From the NCBI GenBank assembly GCA_937873805.1, contig CALMWO010000591.1:1-8269 (forward strand): a DNA stretch of 8,269 nucleotides, in the 5' to 3' direction. This document shows positions 6,062 to 8,269 of the stretch, piece after piece. This stretch comes from an uncultured Hyphomonadaceae bacterium (lineage in GTDB: Bacteria; Pseudomonadota; Alphaproteobacteria; Caulobacterales; Hyphomonadaceae). The notes under the pieces are model-generated. The model did no database searches and was not told where the DNA came from. It saw nothing but the letters and a program-made list of their open reading frames with translations. The translations under genes and the position numbers were made by a program. How positions within the stretch are numbered: position 1 is the stretch's first letter; each line of letters opens with the position of its first letter.

Positions 6062-6096
6062 GCTGGGCCCCGCTGGTCACGATGGGGCCTTTCAGC
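6062..6096 (-). other. hairpin upstream of the exported-protein gene
   Basis: GGCCCC (6066-6071) pairs with GGGGCC (6084-6089). The stem is extended by GCTG (6062-6065) with CAGC (6093-6096) across a three-base bulge. It lies about 50-80 bases before the start of the 6014 gene, in its promoter or leader. It could be a structured leader or a palindromic site. Confidence 0.35.
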
Positions 6097-6123
6097 GGCG
6101 GACGCAAGACTCGGCGATTCAGT

Positions 6124-6174
6124 AAAAACAAGGCGTTAGGCGCATCCGGCGCACCGTTGCACGGGCGCCTCGCC
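6124..6174 (-). terminator. rho-independent terminator of phaB
   Basis: Read on the minus strand, GGCGAGGCGC (6174-6165) pairs with GCGCCT (6143-6138), two bulged bases, then CGCC (6135-6132). This is followed at once by TTGTTTTT (6131-6124). The 21-base loop contains a further CCGT/ACGG stem. The arm, GC content and U-tract make this the best terminator in the window. It begins 13 bases after the phaB stop, so phaB is probably not co-transcribed with the next gene. Confidence 0.8.
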
Positions 6175-6186
6175 TCAGTTGAAACC

Positions 6187-6912
6187 CTACCCTGTGATGT
6201 ACTGGCCACCATTGGCTGTCAGCGTCGCTCCCGTCATGAAGGCCGAGTCGGCGCCAGCGAGGAACGAGACGCATCCCGCGATCTCCTCCGCCTTGCCGAG
6301 CCGTCCCACCGGGATCGTAGCAACAATGCCTTCCAGAACCTTTTCCGGGACTGCCTGAACCATTTCCGTGTCGATGTAGCCGGGGCAGATCACGTTCACG
6401 GTGATGCCCTTCTTGGCGTTCTCCTGCGCCAGCGCCTTGGTGAACCCGATCAGCCCCGCCTTCGCCGCCGAATAGTTCACCTGCCCGATCTGACCCTTCT
6501 GGCCATTGATCGACGAGATGTTGATGACCCGCCCGAAATTGCGCTCGCGCATCCCCTCGATGGTCAATCGGCAGAGATTGAATGCGGATGTCAGGTCAGT
6601 GCGGATGACTTCATCCCACTGCTGGCGAGTCATCCGGTGCAAAGTCGCGTCGCGGGTGATGCCGGCATTGTTGACCAGCACGTCAACCGGCCCGAGCTCC
6701 TTGCTGATCTGCTCGATCCCGGCGGCGCAGGCGTCATAGTCGCCCACATCCCACTTGTAGCAACTCACCCCGAGATCCTGCCCGCATAGTCGAGCCGCTT
6801 CCTCATTGCCGGCGAAGTTGGCGGCGACCTTGAAGCCATCCTTTGCGAGGCGCTCAGTAATGGCTCGCCCGATGCCGCGCGTGCCTCCGGTAACCAACGC
6901 CACCTTCGCCAT
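6187..6912 (-). CDS. phaB: acetoacetyl-CoA reductase (PhaB)
   Basis: This short-chain dehydrogenase/reductase (241 aa) converts acetoacetyl-CoA to (R)-3-hydroxybutyryl-CoA with NADPH for PHB synthesis. The cofactor loop is TGGTRGIG (8-15), with NNAGITRD at 81-88. The catalytic Ser134 lies in INISSINGQKGQ and Tyr147-x3-Lys151 in NYSAAK. The stretches ISSINGQKGQ, AGITRD and VATIPVGRLG match PhaB closely and separate it from FabG. The position of the usual fourth tetrad Asn reads Asp106 (RTDLTSAFN). The ATG at 6910-6912 has AGGGAG at ideal spacing; 26 extra in-frame residues upstream precede the Rossmann fold and are discarded. No phaA or phaC is adjacent. It is divergent from phaR and ends in its own terminator. 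Confidence 0.94.
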   Translation of the reverse strand: MAKVALVTGGTRGIGRAITERLAKDGFKVAANFAGNEEAARLCGQDLGVSCYKWDVGDYDACAAGIEQISKELGPVDVLVNNAGITRDATLHRMTRQQWDEVIRTDLTSAFNLCRLTIEGMRERNFGRVINISSINGQKGQIGQVNYSAAKAGLIGFTKALAQENAKKGITVNVICPGYIDTEMVQAVPEKVLEGIVATIPVGRLGKAEEIAGCVSFLAGADSAFMTGATLTANGGQYITG

Positions 6913-6945
6913 AGACCGCTCCCTGCCGCTCACAAGCTGGTGATC

Positions 6946-6951
6946 GTTATA
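6946..6951 (-). promoter_or_regulatory. candidate -10 of phaB
   Basis: TATAAC on the minus strand (6951-6946) lies about 34 bases before the phaB ATG and matches 5 of 6 sigma70 -10 positions. No good -35 is seen at 16-18 bases; TTGGAC (6969-6964) is too close. An activator or alternative -35 contact may be involved. Confidence 0.35.
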
Positions 6952-7003
6952 CCCGATCTGCCTGTCCAAGGTCTCGAAGGGGCGGGACATGCGCGAAATA
7001 TTT

Positions 7004-7020
7004 TGCTGCGTTTATGCTGC
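7004..7020. promoter_or_regulatory. TGCTGC direct repeat, possible PhaR site
   Basis: TGCTGC occurs at 7004-7009 and 7015-7020, exactly 11 bases apart, in the phaB-phaR intergenic region. PhaR proteins of Paracoccus, Rhodobacter and Ralstonia are known to bind TGC-rich sites, so this is a reasonable operator candidate. The match is to general composition, not to a strict consensus. Confidence 0.4.
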
Positions 7021-7053
7021 ACCCGCCGAATGAGTGTGCAGGTGCGTAAAACT

Positions 7054-7067
7054 CGTGTTACAACACG
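7054..7067. promoter_or_regulatory. 14-base palindrome overlapping the phaR -35
   Basis: CGTGTT (7054-7059) and AACACG (7062-7067) are perfect inverted repeats separated by AC. They cover the -35 hexamer of the predicted phaR promoter. The placement fits a repressor operator, possibly for PhaR autoregulation or another dimeric regulator. Confidence 0.5.
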
Positions 7068-7085
7068 GACTGAACTCGATTTAAT
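7057..7085 (+). promoter_or_regulatory. candidate phaR promoter
   Basis: GTTACA (7057-7062) is followed after 17 bases by TTTAAT (7080-7085). These match 4 of 6 and 5 of 6 of the sigma70 consensus. Transcription would begin near 7092, downstream of the in-frame GTG at 7088. This supports translation from TTG 7154 and a leader of about 60 bases. Confidence 0.5.
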
Positions 7086-7153
7086 GTGTGCCCTTAGCCA
7101 GAGCTGTCCCGGGGGAAACGAGGCAGCGGTGCGACTGGGTCTGGGAGATTAGA

Positions 7154-7792
7154 TTGGCACAGTCGAACGGCGCCGACGGCGAAAAGATCATCATCAAGAA
7201 GTACGCGAACCGGCGGCTCTACGACACGTCCGCTTCCGCTTACGTAACACTCGAACACCTCTCCGAGCTGACCCGCCAGGGCAAGGATTTCTCGGTGCAG
7301 GACGCGAAGACGGGCGAGGATCTCACCCGCGCCGTGCTCGCCCAGATCATCTTCGAGCAGGAGAACAAGAAGGAAGGCGTTCTGCCCGTCTCCTTCCTGC
7401 GCCAGCTGATCCAGTTCTACGGCGACAACTTCCAGACCATGCTGCCCGCCTATCTCGAACTCTCGATGAAGACCTTCAACCAGCAGCAGGAAAAGTGGCG
7501 CGACTACATGTCGACCACGGTCGGCGAAGACAAGGCCAAGGCATTCGACGAACAGGTCCGCAAGAACATGTCGATGTTCGAGGACACGATGAAGTTCTTC
7601 GCGCCCTTCGTGCCCGTGCCGCCAAAGCCGGAAGAGCCCACCGTTCCCGGGGCAGCTCCCAAACCATTCACGCCGCCCACCGGCGTCGACGCCATTCGGG
7701 CGATGCAGCAGCAGATGCTAGAAATGCAGAAGCAGCTCGCCCAGCTCGCAACGGGCAGCTACATGCCGTCGCCCGACAAGGACAAGCCGTAG
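7154..7792 (+). CDS. phaR: PHB synthesis repressor PhaR
   Basis: This is a DNA- and PHB-binding regulator that represses phasin and PHB genes until granules sequester it. It has 212 aa from a TTG start, chosen because GGGAG (7143-7147) lies 6 bases upstream and the family begins about 10 residues before KIIIKKYANRRLYDT. A GTG at 7088 would add 22 unlikely residues. The N-terminal PHB_acc_N DNA-binding domain is at about 11-70 (KKYANRRLYDT, SVQDAKTGEDLTRAVL, QIIFEQE). The PHB-accumulation domain follows at about 77-120 (LPVSFLRQLIQFYGDNFQ, YLELSMKTF). A Pro-rich linker (154-177) precedes a Gln/Met-rich coiled-coil-like tail (179-199; AMQQQMLEMQKQLAQL). It is divergent from phaB, one of its likely targets. 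Confidence 0.95.
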   Translation: MAQSNGADGEKIIIKKYANRRLYDTSASAYVTLEHLSELTRQGKDFSVQDAKTGEDLTRAVLAQIIFEQENKKEGVLPVSFLRQLIQFYGDNFQTMLPAYLELSMKTFNQQQEKWRDYMSTTVGEDKAKAFDEQVRKNMSMFEDTMKFFAPFVPVPPKPEEPTVPGAAPKPFTPPTGVDAIRAMQQQMLEMQKQLAQLATGSYMPSPDKDKP

Positions 7793-7887
7793 CGGCAACG
7801 GGGCGGTGAAGCTGCCCGGTTAACCACCCTTCCCCAAAGGTCATAGTCGTAAACGGAACGCGGCGCGGCGTTTGCAGTTGACCCTGC

Positions 7888-8163
7888 ATGCGCGTCGAGG
7901 CTGCACCTTTTGTGTACCTGAGTGAGGATCGCCGTCAGCGGTTCGAAGACCGCCGCACGGCTGAAGAGGATCGCCGTGTCGAACCGGCGCACACCGCCAC
8001 CCGCGCCCGCCACGAAGCCCACCTCTGGTTCACCCCGTCCTTCGGCGCCCACATCCTCGGCCAGGTCACCCCAACCAGGGTCACTGCCACGGAAGCCAGA
8101 CGCGCCTACGGCCAACCCGAATCCCGCACGCCCCTCCGCCCGAACGTCGTGCAATCGGTCTGA
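7888..8163 (+). CDS. small protein of unknown function with EDRR heptads
   Basis: This 91-residue ORF is not recognised with confidence. The ATG at 7888 lacks a good ribosome-binding site; GTG 7912 is an alternative with GAGG 12 bases upstream. Residues 13-33 contain three tandem seven-residue units, EDRRQRF, EDRRTAE and EDRRVEP, expected to form a highly charged helix. The second half (LWFTPSFGAHILGQV, 46-60; EARRAYG, 69-75; RPNVVQSV at the end) has few charges at conserved-looking spots and a hydrophobic core. There is no signal peptide. Third-position codon bias (C/G) matches genuine genes here. An overlapping minus-strand reading (7759-8154) lacks this bias and is Gly-rich. It may be co-oriented with phaR but is 95 bases away; 7793-7887 shows no clear terminator or promoter. 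Confidence 0.6.
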   Translation: MRVEAAPFVYLSEDRRQRFEDRRTAEEDRRVEPAHTATRARHEAHLWFTPSFGAHILGQVTPTRVTATEARRAYGQPESRTPLRPNVVQSV

Positions 8164-8167
8164 CCCC

Positions 8168-8188
8168 GCATAGCCCGAGCGGGCATGC
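8168..8188 (+). terminator. hairpin after the 91-residue ORF
   Basis: GCAT (8168-8171), a bulged A, and GCCCG (8173-8177) pair with CGGGC (8180-8184) and ATGC (8185-8188). The hairpin begins 4 bases after the stop at 8163. The following bases (TCTTCAC) are only weakly U-rich, so it is a moderate terminator candidate. Its presence supports a gene ending here. Confidence 0.45.
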
Positions 8189-8200
8189 TCTTCACACCAC

Positions 8201-8269
8201 TTGTCATCCCGGAAGCGTACTCTTCGAGTACGCGTTCCCCGCGCAGGCGGGGATCCAGTCCTCTTGAAC
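8201..8269. repeat. GTCATCC-type palindromic repeat, cut by the window edge
   Basis: From TTGTCATCCC the element contains a perfect stem, GCGTACTC (8215-8222) with GAGTACGC (8226-8233) around a TTC loop. It is extended by GGAA (8211-8214) with TTCC across a bulge. A second stem follows, CCCCGC (8237-8242) with GCGGGG (8247-8252). It shares the GTCATCC opening with the repeat at 2423-2517. The start and general look match dispersed intergenic repeats of alphaproteobacteria. The right boundary cannot be seen. Confidence 0.7.

Noticed and set aside
6015..6212. Extended N-terminus of the exported protein
   Set aside because: It would cross the phaB terminator and phaB end and would bury the clear signal peptide.
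7759..8154. Minus-strand ORF opposite the 91-residue gene
   Set aside because: It is Gly/Ala/Arg-rich, overlaps the end of phaR and has no recognisable motif. Codon bias favours the plus strand.

Overview
This is a GC-rich window with dense coding on both strands and short intergenic gaps. The gene set suggests an alphaproteobacterium of the Caulobacterales/Hyphomonadaceae type. It holds a metX-metW pair, a PII protein, a methyltransferase divergent from gloB, and PhaB and PhaR of polyhydroxybutyrate (PHB) metabolism. It also carries GTCATCC-type palindromic intergenic repeats. The taxonomic assignment is inference from gene content and style, not from a marker gene.

Layout. At 104-1893 (+), metX and metW overlap by four bases in an ATGA junction and form the methionine-biosynthesis unit. 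At 2002-2391 (+) lies a small helical protein of unknown function. At 2392-2721 there is no convincing gene, but there is a strong nested inverted repeat (2423-2517) and a weaker hairpin (2567-2593). At 2722-3066 (-) is a PII signal-transduction protein (glnB/glnK type) with a good sigma70-like promoter just upstream. At 3147-3893 (-) is a SAM-methyltransferase-like protein. It is divergent from gloB (3958-4725, +), and the 64-base gap contains a perfect CCTATATAGG palindrome. A DUF985/cupin_5 protein follows gloB at 4792-5217 (+). It converges, with only 2 bases between stop codons, on a predicted exported protein of unknown function (5220-6014, -).

The last part is the PHB section. phaB (6187-6912, -) ends in a good rho-independent terminator. 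It is transcribed divergently from phaR (7154-7792, +), the PHB-responsive repressor, which appears to start at a TTG. The roughly 240-base phaB-phaR intergenic region carries a perfect 14-base palindrome overlapping the -35 of a plausible phaR promoter, and a TGCTGC direct repeat one helical turn apart. Both are candidates for PhaR autoregulation. A 91-residue unknown ORF with three tandem EDRR heptads follows, and the window ends in another GTCATCC-type palindromic repeat.

Functionally these are mostly housekeeping genes: methionine synthesis, nitrogen and carbon signalling, methylglyoxal detoxification and carbon storage. I see no defence system, mobile-element gene, CRISPR array, tRNA or rRNA. 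The points most worth following are the phaR operator candidates, the EDRR heptad protein, the altered motif in MetW and the nested inverted repeat.
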